Origin: Photobacterium proteolyticum
GTDB lineage: Bacteria; Pseudomonadota; Gammaproteobacteria; Enterobacterales; Vibrionaceae
Direction: 5' to 3'
NCBI RefSeq assembly: GCF_001939735.1
Contig: NZ_MJIL01000094.1
Coordinates: 1-62,579, forward strand
DNA: 62,579 bases
Positions within the stretch are counted from its first letter, which is position 1; every line of letters starts with the position of its first letter. This document shows, piece after piece, positions 8,453 to 17,287 of this stretch. Under the pieces are notes generated by a model. That model was not told the origin of the DNA and ran no database searches. It saw only the letters and a list, made by a program, of their open reading frames with translations. A program made the position numbers and the translations under genes.

Positions 8453-8829
8453 CGATAATAATCAACAACCAGCAGTTTTGATGGCTCGGGCTCTCCGGAA
8501 ATATCCAACGTAAATGTATTCTCATCGACCATCACTACAGATGAGCCCAGCTTACCAGTTACACTGACACCCTCAATTTTCTCGAAAGCTCGCGAACCAC
8601 TGTAGTGCATATTGACGGTGATGTTAGCCCGCTGGTTGGCCGTGACATCGAACTGACAGATCCCGGTTTGGCAATACACATCAAGCTGATTAAGATCGGT
8701 AACCTGCACACTCTCGACATTCTTAACGGGAGTAACCGTTAGCTTCAAATCCTCGCCACACCCCGTCAGTGCCAAGGCAGACAACATAAAACCAGACATG
8801 TGCATACCAATTGCAAAAGCTCTCTTCAC
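8449..8829 (-). CDS. hypothetical lipoprotein
   Basis: A short signal peptide ends in the lipobox LALTGC, so the mature protein starts at Cys and should be lipid-anchored. The mature part is about 103 residues, beta-rich, with a CQTGICQF pair of cysteines likely to form a disulphide. AGGAG directly abuts an ATG at 8835; the GTG six bases further on (8829) is better spaced and is chosen. No family is recognised. It converges on and overlaps the end of ygbA. Confidence 0.7.
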   Translation of the reverse strand: MKRAFAIGMHMSGFMLSALALTGCGEDLKLTVTPVKNVESVQVTDLNQLDVYCQTGICQFDVTANQRANITVNMHYSGSRAFEKIEGVSVTGKLGSSVVMVDENTFTLDISGEPEPSKLLVVDYYR

Positions 8830-9069
8830 TTTCATCTCCTGATATAAGGGAAAAATGACTCACATACCCCAATCATATCGCGTTTTTATGTGCTTCATTC
8901 TAAATAATTTTTGCTCAACTACGCTACAACGGACTTCAAGTCACTCTCAATTAATAAACCATTTCATCAGTGAGGTTATTGCAGTTTCGGGACATTTTCT
9001 CCTTTTTACCCGACCTAAACTAAGTCTGTTTTATTAGGCATTATATAGAAACATTTAACGGGTAATCCT

Positions 9070-10563
9070 ATGGGCAATATCCAAACAACAATTAGTTGGC
9101 TTACTAATTATTATCAAAAAAAACAGCGAAACAAGCTGGTATCCCCCTACCTAATGACGGGCGCTATAATTATCTGTTGCCTGTTCATTTTTAGTTCGTT
9201 TAAGTCCCATGCCACATCAGATATGCAAAAGTGGCTAAAACCTCACAAACCAGAAACTCAACAACAAATTGAACAACAAATGCCATTCTATCCATCACGA
9301 GCAACAACGAATGGCAAGCAACTCACCCCAGATATGTTCGAAAACCCTGAAATCTGTAAAGGCTGTCACAATGAGATTTACCAGCAGTGGGAACGTTCTG
9401 TGATGGCAAACTCGTGGGAGGATCCTATCTACAAAGCGTTATTCAGGCGAGCCAGCAAAGCCACAGAAGGGCAAGTTGATAATTTCTGTATTGCCTGTCA
9501 TAGCCCAATAGGAATGACCAGCATGCAGGCAACGGCAGAAATGCTTGATAGCGACGAGCATCTTCCCGGCGTCAACTGTGAAGTTTGCCATAACATTGTA
9601 GGCATCAGCGGTAATGATAACGGCGCCTATATACTCTCTCCCAACAAAGAGAAGCACGTGAAGTTAGGGCCGCGCACTGATGCGGTATCACCTTACCACA
9701 AAACCGAGTTCTCCGATCTTCACACTAAATCAGAGTTTTGTTCGGTCTGCCATAACGTCTCCCACCCTTTCAACAGTACGCCCATCGAGCGCACCTACGA
9801 CGAATGGCAAGAAAGTGCATACAACGAGCAAGGTATTCATTGTCAGGACTGTCACATGACACCTGGGCCTGGCATTAAAGACAATCCGGGCCGCTCTGCC
9901 ATTATGGGCAAAGAACGCAAACACATTTATTCTCATGAATTTACCGGCGGTAACTCTACCCTGCATCAGTATTTTGGAAATCCCGACAGCGCCGAGCTTG
10001 CTCGCGGAATGCTTCGCTCAGCCGCGACCATCGAATTTATCGAACTACCTGAGTCACTCACTCCCGGCCAGCTGGCAACCATCAAGGTCAAAGTGGCCAA
10101 TGTCGGTGCCGGGCACAAACTGCCAACCGGCTTTCCTGAAGGACGAGAAGTGTGGGTAGATTTCGATGTCAAAACCGAAAACCAGGTTTCAATCTATCGT
10201 TCTGGGGCCATCGTAGACGGACACACCGAAGCAGGAACACAAAACTTTAAAGTCACTCTAGGCGATGCCAACGGCAATGTGGTTGATCTCAATGTCTGGG
10301 AAGTGGACAGAATACTGTCGGACACTCGAATTCTACCTAACGGATACTCGGTCGTTGACTACACCTTCCTTGTTCCGGAAAAAGTAACAGGCGATATCAC
10401 CCTTAGTGCCAACCTGAAGTACTGGCCATTCCCGCAAAAACTGGTCGATGAGTTACTGGGCAAGGGAAAACTGAAAGTCGATATCGTCGACATGACATCA
10501 ACCAAAGCCACCATATCGGTAAAGGCCAAGGACCCTAGCAGTGCAGTAGCAATGAAGCAGTAA
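9070..10563 (+). CDS. five-heme cytochrome c family protein
   Basis: The 497-residue protein has an N-terminal hydrophobic segment at about residues 27-44, acting as membrane anchor or signal peptide, followed by five CXXCH heme sites: CKGCH (96-100), CIACH (140-144), CEVCH (170-174), CSVCH (224-228) and CQDCH (258-262). This heme region resembles the cytochrome c554 type. The C-terminal 230 residues are heme-free and beta-rich. A periplasmic electron-transfer role is expected. No partner reductase or quinol dehydrogenase gene is adjacent. Two of the spacings (WERS after heme 1, HSP after heme 2) are typical of c554-like proteins. Confidence 0.85.
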   Translation: MGNIQTTISWLTNYYQKKQRNKLVSPYLMTGAIIICCLFIFSSFKSHATSDMQKWLKPHKPETQQQIEQQMPFYPSRATTNGKQLTPDMFENPEICKGCHNEIYQQWERSVMANSWEDPIYKALFRRASKATEGQVDNFCIACHSPIGMTSMQATAEMLDSDEHLPGVNCEVCHNIVGISGNDNGAYILSPNKEKHVKLGPRTDAVSPYHKTEFSDLHTKSEFCSVCHNVSHPFNSTPIERTYDEWQESAYNEQGIHCQDCHMTPGPGIKDNPGRSAIMGKERKHIYSHEFTGGNSTLHQYFGNPDSAELARGMLRSAATIEFIELPESLTPGQLATIKVKVANVGAGHKLPTGFPEGREVWVDFDVKTENQVSIYRSGAIVDGHTEAGTQNFKVTLGDANGNVVDLNVWEVDRILSDTRILPNGYSVVDYTFLVPEKVTGDITLSANLKYWPFPQKLVDELLGKGKLKVDIVDMTSTKATISVKAKDPSSAVAMKQ

Positions 10564-10584
10564 CTGAATATGGGCTGAAAACAC

Positions 10585-10610
10585 AAACGCCAGCCTAATG
10601 GCTGGCGTTT
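10585..10610 (-). terminator. hairpin between convergent genes
   Basis: AAACGCCAGCC-TAAT-GGCTGGCGTTT is a perfect 11-bp stem between the cytochrome gene and the convergent transporter gene. The T-tract is short on both strands. Confidence 0.7.
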
Positions 10611-10628
10611 GAAGCTTATTACCGGGTA

Positions 10629-12137
10629 TTAGTGATCAGTCGCAACATCCTTGCCTGATGTCTGTTGCTCCAACTCCTCACCCTTACGGATCAGTTTCGC
10701 AATCACTTTAGACAACAGCAAGGTTACAAATGCCATCACTACAGCGAGAATCGCTAGATTATAGAAGTAGCTGGTATACACGCCTTCAATGATCTCTTGA
10801 GTCAACACCTGATCTTTCGGCAGTGCAATCCTTGTCGAGATCACAGCGGCCAAAATGCCGCTGAGGGATAGCGCAACAGAGCGTAGACCGATAGCAAACG
10901 CCGACAGGTAACGTGGCACCATCTCAAAGATAAAACCGACGCCTAGCGCACCAACAATCAACTCAGCCAATGACTGGAAGAAGTGGACCCAAAGGATCCA
11001 GTCTGCTGAGATCTTGCCATCATCACCGACAAAGTGGGTAGAAAGGCCCAACAAAGCAAAAGCCATGGCACTAAATACAAAGGCAGCCGCGAACTTGGTT
11101 GGAATTGTTGGTGAAAATCCTTTTCTCTCCAGCCAAGCATAAATGTAAATCACAGGCGCACCAAGAATGAAGCACCATAGCGGGTTGAACGCCGCATTAG
11201 ATTCAGGACGGATTGGAATGAAGCCCAGTAGCTGATCACCCATCAGATTTATCGCGTAGATGTTCATTGAAGTGAGCATCTGGCCATAATAGAAATAGAA
11301 AACAATCAGAATAAAGATAGTGATCAGAACGCCACACATCTTATATTTGTAAGCTGCGGTTGCACGGGTAATTTCATAAATGAAATACATGATCGCACAC
11401 GCCCCCAGGGCGTATAGCAGGTATTTACCAGCGTCCAGATTTGAGAACACCCAGAACACCAAGCCTAGCATTGCCGCCGAACCTACTACGAAACAAACCC
11501 ATGTTTTAAGATCAACCGGACGACGGTCAATATCGTTGCCCACCGCCGCAAATTGCTTACGGAAGATAACGAACAGCACCAGTGTCAGCGACATTAAGCC
11601 GGATGCAATGTAGAAGTTACCTTGATAGGCAAGGAAGGCAACCAAAAACGGGAACAGATACTTGGAAGAAAACGACCCCAGGTTGTTGATTGAATAGTTA
11701 ACCGTTAAGCCCTGCTGGAATGCTTCACGGTTAGTTTCCGAGTAAGAGTTCCCGAGCAAGACGGTTGGGCTGGTTGCCGAAAGACCTCGGGCGTAACCTA
11801 TTAAGGCAATGGAGAAAATACTCAGAGGAACATTAAGATCGCTGGCCCCTAGCCCCAGGAGGAAGAAACCAATGGTGTAAGTCGTATAACCAATGTAGAC
11901 CGCTCTGAACGAACCAATATATCTGTCAGCAACAAAGCCGCCGACAGCGGAAAAGACCGGTCCCACAGCACCAAAAGCACCCATCATCATGATGGTATCT
12001 GCTTCGCTGTAATTTAACTCTTCAAGAAAAAACTTTGTTAGTAGTACATAAGTTCCGTAAAAAGCCGCACCCCACAAGAACTGACGTAGGATTAAAATTC
12101 TGGCCATAAACGGAAATCTAGCGTTTGCATCTTGCAT
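10629..12137 (-). CDS. POT-family (proton-dependent oligopeptide) MFS transporter, copy 1
   Basis: From the ATG at 12137 the protein has 502 residues and about 12-14 hydrophobic helices. AAGGAG seven bases before this ATG decides the start, and the second copy begins at the same residues (MQDANARFP). POT-type signs are GGFVADRYIG between helices 2 and 3 and FEMVPRYLSAFAIGLRS late in the protein. The usual ExxER(F/Y) proton-coupling motif in helix 1 is replaced by LRQFLWGAAFYG, so the family assignment is to a divergent branch and the substrate is open. The next gene on the same strand is a paralogue 0.5 kb away. Confidence 0.82.
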   Translation of the reverse strand: MQDANARFPFMARILILRQFLWGAAFYGTYVLLTKFFLEELNYSEADTIMMMGAFGAVGPVFSAVGGFVADRYIGSFRAVYIGYTTYTIGFFLLGLGASDLNVPLSIFSIALIGYARGLSATSPTVLLGNSYSETNREAFQQGLTVNYSINNLGSFSSKYLFPFLVAFLAYQGNFYIASGLMSLTLVLFVIFRKQFAAVGNDIDRRPVDLKTWVCFVVGSAAMLGLVFWVFSNLDAGKYLLYALGACAIMYFIYEITRATAAYKYKMCGVLITIFILIVFYFYYGQMLTSMNIYAINLMGDQLLGFIPIRPESNAAFNPLWCFILGAPVIYIYAWLERKGFSPTIPTKFAAAFVFSAMAFALLGLSTHFVGDDGKISADWILWVHFFQSLAELIVGALGVGFIFEMVPRYLSAFAIGLRSVALSLSGILAAVISTRIALPKDQVLTQEIIEGVYTSYFYNLAILAVVMAFVTLLLSKVIAKLIRKGEELEQQTSGKDVATDH

Positions 12138-12334
12138 GCCATTCTCCTTCAATATTATACGCTGCGAAAAGTAGCATAATGCAAGATATCGTTTCATGAT
12201 CGAAACCTTGTTATTAGATTAATGGCATATCGGATATGCACTTTTTTGCATTTATGAGATCTTGATATGAAAAGTGTCAATAGCGAATGAAAGGCTTTGG
12301 AAATAAATGACACATATTGCAAAGAAGGGATACT

Positions 12335-12600
12335 TATACCCAAGCTACCTCAAGATGCAGGATTCAGAGTGAGACCAGCGAGCTCAGTTCAAGGAAAATG
12401 ACGGTAGGAATGGTAGTCCCTTTCAACGTCATTTGACACAGAAATGGGTTCGCTGGCTCACTCCCAAAGGGCGAGTTTACTTGGCCACTATGCGTTGTTT
12501 CCGATTATTAATTTAGAACCACTAGATCTTCTAATCGGTGCCTAGCCTAGTGGCCAAGTAATTCTCGCTGAAACGAGCATCTTGAGGTAGCTTGGGTATA
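12335..12600. mobile_element. miniature inverted-repeat element (MITE), complete
   Basis: The element has perfect 24-bp terminal inverted repeats (TATACCCAAGCTACCTCAAGATGC and its complement, written here in halves as TATACCCAAGCT and ACCTCAAGATGC), extendable by one base on each side. Inside are two palindromic arms: GAGTGAG/CTCACTC, CCAGCGA/TCGCTGG and AAATGACG/CGTCATTT on the left, ACTTGGCCACTA/TAGTGGCCAAGT and CCGATTA/TAATCGG on the right. It has no coding capacity and would depend on a transposase elsewhere. Degenerate ends of the same family occur elsewhere in this window. Confidence 0.85.
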
Positions 12601-12639
12601 AAGGGAATCTGACAACAGGCAAGGCTGGATAATGCCAAT

Positions 12640-12667
12640 AGAAAGCGCCAGCCCACTGGCCGGCGCT
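12640..12667 (-). terminator. hairpin downstream of transporter copy 2
   Basis: AGCGCCAGCC-CACT-GGCCGGCGCT forms a near-perfect stem just past the stop codon on the minus strand, followed by a short T-containing tail. It resembles the GC-rich hairpin after copy 1. Confidence 0.6.
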
Positions 12668-12688
12668 CGACATGATTAAACGTTGTTA

Positions 12689-14197
12689 TTAATGATCAGT
12701 TGCAATATCCTGCCCTGCTTCCTGTTGTTCCAATTCTTCACCTTTACGGATCAGTTTGGCGATCACTTTAGACAAGCCCAAGGTTACAACGGCCATTACA
12801 ACCGCAAGAATAGCCAGGTTATAGAAATAGCTAGCGTAGACACCCTCGATAATTTCAGGCGTCAACACCTGATCCTTTGGCAAGGCAATCTTGGTCGAAA
12901 TCACCGCCGCGACGATGCCACTCAATGACAACGCCACAGCACGAAGCCCCATCGAGAACGCAGACAAGTAGCGCGGTACCATTTCAAAAATGAAACCGGC
13001 ACCCAGCGCGCCCACAATCAACTCGGCAAACGACTGGAAGAAATTCACCCATAAAATCCAGTCGGCAGAGATTTTTCCGTCTTCACCGACAAAGCTGGTC
13101 GATAGACCCAATAGCGCAAATGCAATTGCAGTTAGACCAAATGCAGCCACAAATTTGGTCGGAATTGTTGGTGAAAATCCTTTTCTCTCCAGCCAGTCAT
13201 AAAGAAAAATAACCGGTCCGCCCAATACAAAACACCATAGCGGGTTAAAGGCGACATTTGATTCAGGTCTAATTGGAATAAAGCCTAACAGCTGATCACC
13301 CATTAGGTTAATGGCGTAGATATTCATCGACGTCAGCATTTGGCCATAGTAAAAGTAGAACACCATGAAAACAAAAATCATGATGAGTACGCAGCACATT
13401 TTATAGCGGTAGGCGACAGTAGCGCGTGTTATCTCATAGATGAAATACAAAATAACCACGACACCTAGCGAATACAGCAAGTATTTTCCAACTTCCAGGT
13501 TATCGAAGATAAAGTACACCAAGCGAAGCATGACCGCCGAGCCGATAATGAAACCAGCCCACACCTTAATGCTAACGGGACTTTTATCTAAATCGTTACC
13601 GGCATCAACAAATCGTTTTCTGAAAGTGAAAAATAAAACCAGCGTTAACATCATCAGAAATGATGAAATAAAGAAGTTGCCCTGATAGGCAAGATACGCA
13701 ACCATGAACGGGAATAAATATTGCGATAAAAATGAGCCCAGGTTGTTTATCGAGTAATTAATAGTTAAACCCTGCTGGAACGACTCTCGATTCGTCGCCG
13801 AATAAGAGTTACCGAACAGCACTGTAGGACAAGTTGCTGACAGCCCTCGGGCATAGCCAATTAAAGCAATGGCGAAGATACTCATCGGAATATTGAGTTG
13901 GGAAGCGCCAAGGCCAAGCGTAAAGAAGCCGATTGTATAAGCGGTATAACCGATATACACCGCCCGGAATGCACCGATATATCGGTCGGCGACAAAACCG
14001 CCGACAGCTGAGAATACAGGGCCAACCGCACCAAATGCCCCCAGCATCATAATCGTGTCGGCTTCACTATAATTTAGCTCAACCAGAAAGAATTTCGTTA
14101 ATAAGACATACGTACCATAGAAAGCGGCTCCCCAGAGGAATTGCCTTAGGATTAATATCCTGGCCGTGAGAGGAAACCTAGCGTTTGCATCTTGCAT
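12689..14197 (-). CDS. POT-family MFS transporter, copy 2
   Basis: This paralogue of the previous transporter has 502 residues from the ATG at 14197, which follows AAGGAG at a normal spacing. It is very similar along its whole length, including the GGFVADRYIG motif, the late FEMVPRYLSAFSMGLRA segment and a nearly identical tail (KLIRKGEELEQQ). It also lacks the canonical ExxER motif in helix 1 (LRQFLWGAAFYG). Differences are scattered rather than clustered, pointing to an old tandem duplication with both copies kept functional. A hydrophobic 12-14 helix inner-membrane transporter is certain; peptides as substrate are likely but not shown. Confidence 0.82.
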   Translation of the reverse strand: MQDANARFPLTARILILRQFLWGAAFYGTYVLLTKFFLVELNYSEADTIMMLGAFGAVGPVFSAVGGFVADRYIGAFRAVYIGYTAYTIGFFTLGLGASQLNIPMSIFAIALIGYARGLSATCPTVLFGNSYSATNRESFQQGLTINYSINNLGSFLSQYLFPFMVAYLAYQGNFFISSFLMMLTLVLFFTFRKRFVDAGNDLDKSPVSIKVWAGFIIGSAVMLRLVYFIFDNLEVGKYLLYSLGVVVILYFIYEITRATVAYRYKMCCVLIMIFVFMVFYFYYGQMLTSMNIYAINLMGDQLLGFIPIRPESNVAFNPLWCFVLGGPVIFLYDWLERKGFSPTIPTKFVAAFGLTAIAFALLGLSTSFVGEDGKISADWILWVNFFQSFAELIVGALGAGFIFEMVPRYLSAFSMGLRAVALSLSGIVAAVISTKIALPKDQVLTPEIIEGVYASYFYNLAILAVVMAVVTLGLSKVIAKLIRKGEELEQQEAGQDIATDH

Positions 14198-14399
14198 ATA
14201 ATACTCCTTCAACATTATGCACCACAAAAGCTAACACAATGTAAAACATAATTTCATGATCAGATCTCAATATTAAACAAATAGCACATCACTAATGCGC
14301 TTTCATTTGTAATTGAGATCTGGATACGAAATTGAGGTTAAGGAGTCGATTGTCACAAAAGCCGCATAACATAGAATTTTATCTATTGTATGCATCCAT

Positions 14400-15245
14400 T
14401 CACGCTGCTTTTCTCAGTGCTTTTTTAAACTTAGATTTGACTGAGCGCCAATGCGTCATTGGCACTGTCGGTGCCCGTTCGAGCAAATAATGAAACTCTT
14501 GCTCGGTGGGATAAACTTCGCCACCATGAGCAAGAATAATGGATGAAGGCGCTAAATCGATAACCTTCTTTATTGAGTTTCGGTATCGATTGGGATAGAA
14601 GACAGGAAACGGGGGAATAAAACGGCCTTTCACTTTAACCATCAGATCGGCGACATAGATACAATTCGTGGGCAAATGATGCAATGACAAATCCCGATCG
14701 GTATGGCCCTGAGTAAAAAGCGCCACCCATTCCGGGAAACCAGGCAACGGCTCGCCATCATCCAACCTGTAATCAGGTTCTAACCAACACGAATACCATA
14801 TATTACGGCGTGGCTTCCTCATTCGCTTCGCTACCCACTTTGCCAGTAACATATCGGTAAAGTGCATTAGCTTCCCGTCAATGCCAGCATACCACTGACC
14901 CGAAACATTCGCGGCAGCAATTTTACAGCCCGTTAAATCACGCAGCGTATTGGCTGCTCCAGCATGATCCGGATGCATATGCGTAACAACAACCAGTTTC
15001 AAATCACTAAGTGGCCGATGCAGTTTTCCGACAATAAAATGTTTTATCAGGTGTATATCAGCACGGCTACATCCATCAAGTAACAACAACTTGTCTTGAT
15101 ACTCAACTAAATATATCGACTGAATATAGCCTTCCAGTTTATGTAATTTCATATGGGCAGTGTTTTCATCCTTGAAAATAAATCGCTCAATTAAACCAGT
15201 ATGGTTCAACTCATCCGACCATTCAAGAATGTCGGCACTCTTCAT
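14400..15245 (-). CDS. MBL-fold metallo-hydrolase
   Basis: The 281-residue protein carries the metallo-beta-lactamase signature THMHPDHAG with H89, H91, D93 and H94, preceded by LLLLDGCSRADI. Further metal ligands are likely in TQGHTDRDLSL and ILAHGGEVYP. The family includes glyoxalase II-like hydrolases, lactonases and others; nothing here fixes the substrate. It is divergent from the GST gene, with only about 75 bp between them, so the two may share a control region. Confidence 0.85.
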   Translation of the reverse strand: MKSADILEWSDELNHTGLIERFIFKDENTAHMKLHKLEGYIQSIYLVEYQDKLLLLDGCSRADIHLIKHFIVGKLHRPLSDLKLVVVTHMHPDHAGAANTLRDLTGCKIAAANVSGQWYAGIDGKLMHFTDMLLAKWVAKRMRKPRRNIWYSCWLEPDYRLDDGEPLPGFPEWVALFTQGHTDRDLSLHHLPTNCIYVADLMVKVKGRFIPPFPVFYPNRYRNSIKKVIDLAPSSIILAHGGEVYPTEQEFHYLLERAPTVPMTHWRSVKSKFKKALRKAA

Positions 15246-15321
15246 TGTCTGTACTTACAGTAGGAACTTCATCAAATTCAATCTACTATAAATTTAGCTG
15301 GTTAAGTTCAGGATGACACAC

Positions 15322-15975
15322 ATGTCTCAGCCAATACTCTACTCTTTACGGCGGTGCCCTTATGCCATGCGCGCAAGAATAGCGTTGCTGCTTGCCAGGC
15401 AGACTGTCAAGCTGCGTGATGTTGTAATGAAAAACATACCAGCAGAACTACTGGCGGCTTCACCCAAAGGCACCGTGCCGGTATTAGTCTTTGAGGATTC
15501 TCGTGTCATTGACGAAAGCCTGGATATTATGCTCTGGGCTTTACAGCAAAATGACCCAAACGACTTGTTAAATAGCAAGCGACCTGATGCCCTAGCGTCA
15601 ATGCTGGCCATAATAAAGCGCAACGACATGGAGTTTGTCGATGCTCTGGAGAAATACAAAACGGCTGCTCGCTATCATGATAGCGCCGAGAAGACTTATC
15701 GCCAGCAATGTGAAGACCTCATTTCCCCGCTAGAGCAAAGCCTCGGCAAAAACGACTACTTAATGGGGGCGCGTCCGACTTTGGCCGACTACGCCCTCCT
15801 TCCCTTTCTTCGCCAATTTTCACGTGTCGACCGCAAGTGGTTTATCAACGCCCCCTACCCAAACCTGCACCGGTGGCTAAACACCCACTATCAGAACCCG
15901 ATCTATTCTATCGCAATGACCCAGTATCCACAGTGGGCAGATAGCCATCAGGAGTTCTTATTTGGTGGAGGTTAG
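15322..15975 (+). CDS. glutathione S-transferase family protein
   Basis: The 217-residue protein has an N-terminal thioredoxin-like domain with the motif RRCPYAMRARIALLLA, where Cys lies near residue 12, then KGTVPVLVF and DESLDIMLWAL typical of GST glutathione sites, then an all-helical C-terminal domain ending in a segment with PNLHRWL. A cysteine at the active position suggests the omega/beta type or a glutaredoxin-like activity. The start at 15322 is preferred over 15313 because AGGA at 15310-15313 precedes it by eight bases. Confidence 0.87.
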   Translation: MSQPILYSLRRCPYAMRARIALLLARQTVKLRDVVMKNIPAELLAASPKGTVPVLVFEDSRVIDESLDIMLWALQQNDPNDLLNSKRPDALASMLAIIKRNDMEFVDALEKYKTAARYHDSAEKTYRQQCEDLISPLEQSLGKNDYLMGARPTLADYALLPFLRQFSRVDRKWFINAPYPNLHRWLNTHYQNPIYSIAMTQYPQWADSHQEFLFGGG

Positions 15976-16013
15976 CACTAGCACTTAAGATCTCTGTTTA
16001 TTACTAAAGATCA

Positions 16014-17054
16014 TTATCCGAACAGGTTTAATCCAAAGGCTTTCTTTACGCGGTTTAGTACCTGATTCGATTCGTCCTGTGATTTCTCGCTGCCTTGTCG
16101 CAAAATGTCAATTAACTGTGCTTTGTCAGCAATAAACATCTCCCGGCGCTCTCTTATCGGCTTTATAATTTCCTGAAGGCACTCCTCCAATATTTTTTTC
16201 GTCGTCCCGTCGCCCAAACCACCCTGCTGGTATTTAACCTTTAACTCATTGACATAGTTTATATCCGGGTGAAAAGCATCTAGATAGGTGAAAACAACAT
16301 TTCCTTCTACCTGGCCGGGATCGTCAATTCTGAGGTGATTAGGGTCGGTATACATGGATTTTACCGCTTTCGTTATCTCCTTTTCGCTTGAGCTCAGCAA
16401 GATGCAATTTCCCATAGACTTAGACATTTTACTTTTGCCGTCTGTACTAGGAAGTCGTGGCACCTTGCTTAATAGCGGGCGACATTCCACCAGTATTTCT
16501 TCCTGGGCAATACTGTTGAGCTTTCTGACTATCTCATTCGTTTGCTCAATCATCGGTAACTGATCATCGCCCACAGGGATTAATGTTGCTTTAAATGCTG
16601 TTATATCAGCCGCCTGGCTTATGGGGTACATTAAAAAACCTGTCGGAATTGAACTACCGAAAGATTTGCTGGCAATTTCATTTTTGACCGTCGGATTTCT
16701 TTGTAACCTCGCCACCGATACCAGGTTTGAATAGTACATGGTCAGTTCCGCCAGTGCCGGGATCGCTGATTGCAAACAGATAGTGGTTTTCGACGGATCT
16801 ATACCAACCGCCAGGTAATCCGCCACGACATTCAATATATTGGAAGAAACTTTACGCGGGTTATTGCCGTTGTCTGTGAGCCCCTGAAGATCGGCCACTA
16901 ATATAGTCTGTTGATATTTGTGCTGTAACTCGACCCGTTGCTGCAGCGAGCCAATATAATGACCAATGTGAAGTTGTCCTGTTGCACGATCGCCGGTCAG
17001 TATTTTCTCTACCGGATCATCAGGCTGTAATTTAGATTGAAATTGATTTTGCAT
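16014..17054 (-). CDS. trpS: tryptophan--tRNA ligase, second type (TrpS2-like)
   Basis: The enzyme charges tRNA(Trp) with tryptophan and ATP. Class I signatures are present: HIGH at residues 29-32 (GQLHIGHYIGS) and KMSKS at 209-213. Other TrpRS features include ADLQGLTDN and PVGDDQLPMIE. At 346 residues it has normal length. The sequence differs from the E. coli housekeeping enzyme and resembles the second TrpRS type that coexists in some bacteria, some of which tolerate the inhibitor indolmycin; this subtype call is from memory. The gene is preceded by a leader with tandem Trp codons and an RBS-hiding hairpin, so it is probably regulated by tryptophan supply. Confidence 0.93.
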   Translation of the reverse strand: MQNQFQSKLQPDDPVEKILTGDRATGQLHIGHYIGSLQQRVELQHKYQQTILVADLQGLTDNGNNPRKVSSNILNVVADYLAVGIDPSKTTICLQSAIPALAELTMYYSNLVSVARLQRNPTVKNEIASKSFGSSIPTGFLMYPISQAADITAFKATLIPVGDDQLPMIEQTNEIVRKLNSIAQEEILVECRPLLSKVPRLPSTDGKSKMSKSMGNCILLSSSEKEITKAVKSMYTDPNHLRIDDPGQVEGNVVFTYLDAFHPDINYVNELKVKYQQGGLGDGTTKKILEECLQEIIKPIRERREMFIADKAQLIDILRQGSEKSQDESNQVLNRVKKAFGLNLFG

Positions 17055-17145
17055 AATTGTCTCCTAAATAGACCGCCGGAGACATAGTGAGGGTATTCAT
17101 TGTCAGTCTTCCGACGGCAATGAATAGATGTGATTCAGCGCCGCT
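17055..17145 (-). promoter_or_regulatory. trpS leader with alternative hairpins and a hidden RBS
   Basis: On the minus strand four pairings can be seen. Hairpin A, CGCTCTAT-TAA-ATAGAGCG (17142-17160), spans the leader-peptide stop. Hairpin B pairs ATTCATTG with CAATGAAT (17095-17125). Hairpin C pairs GTCTCC (17078-17083) with GGAGAC (17059-17064) and so hides the trpS AGGAG. Alternative D pairs CCGTCGGAAGAC (17106-17117) with GTCTCCGGCGG (17073-17083), excluding both B and C and freeing the RBS. No T-run follows C, so control would be translational. Confidence 0.65.
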
Positions 17146-17205
17146 CTATTTAATAGAGCGCCACCAAGAAATTGAAATGATTAGATGCGTATGATTTAAG
17201 TTCAT
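17146..17205 (-). CDS. putative Trp leader peptide of trpS
   Basis: This 19-codon frame reads MNLNHTHLIISISWWRSIK and ends in TAG. Two adjacent Trp codons (TGG TGG at 17161-17166) lie four codons before the last residue, the arrangement of attenuator peptides such as TrpL. A hairpin overlaps codons 16 to stop. The ribosome binding site is weak (GAG three bases before ATG). The first codons (GCAATGAA, 17201-17208) are also complementary to TTCATTGC of the downstream hairpin B (17117-17124). Confidence 0.65.
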   Translation of the reverse strand: MNLNHTHLIISISWWRSIK

Positions 17206-17287
17206 TGCTCGAATCTATCAAGCAATAAGCCAGGCTTCAAGATATTATTTCGTCAAATTGCTGAACTTGTTTTATCTACCTGCCAAA

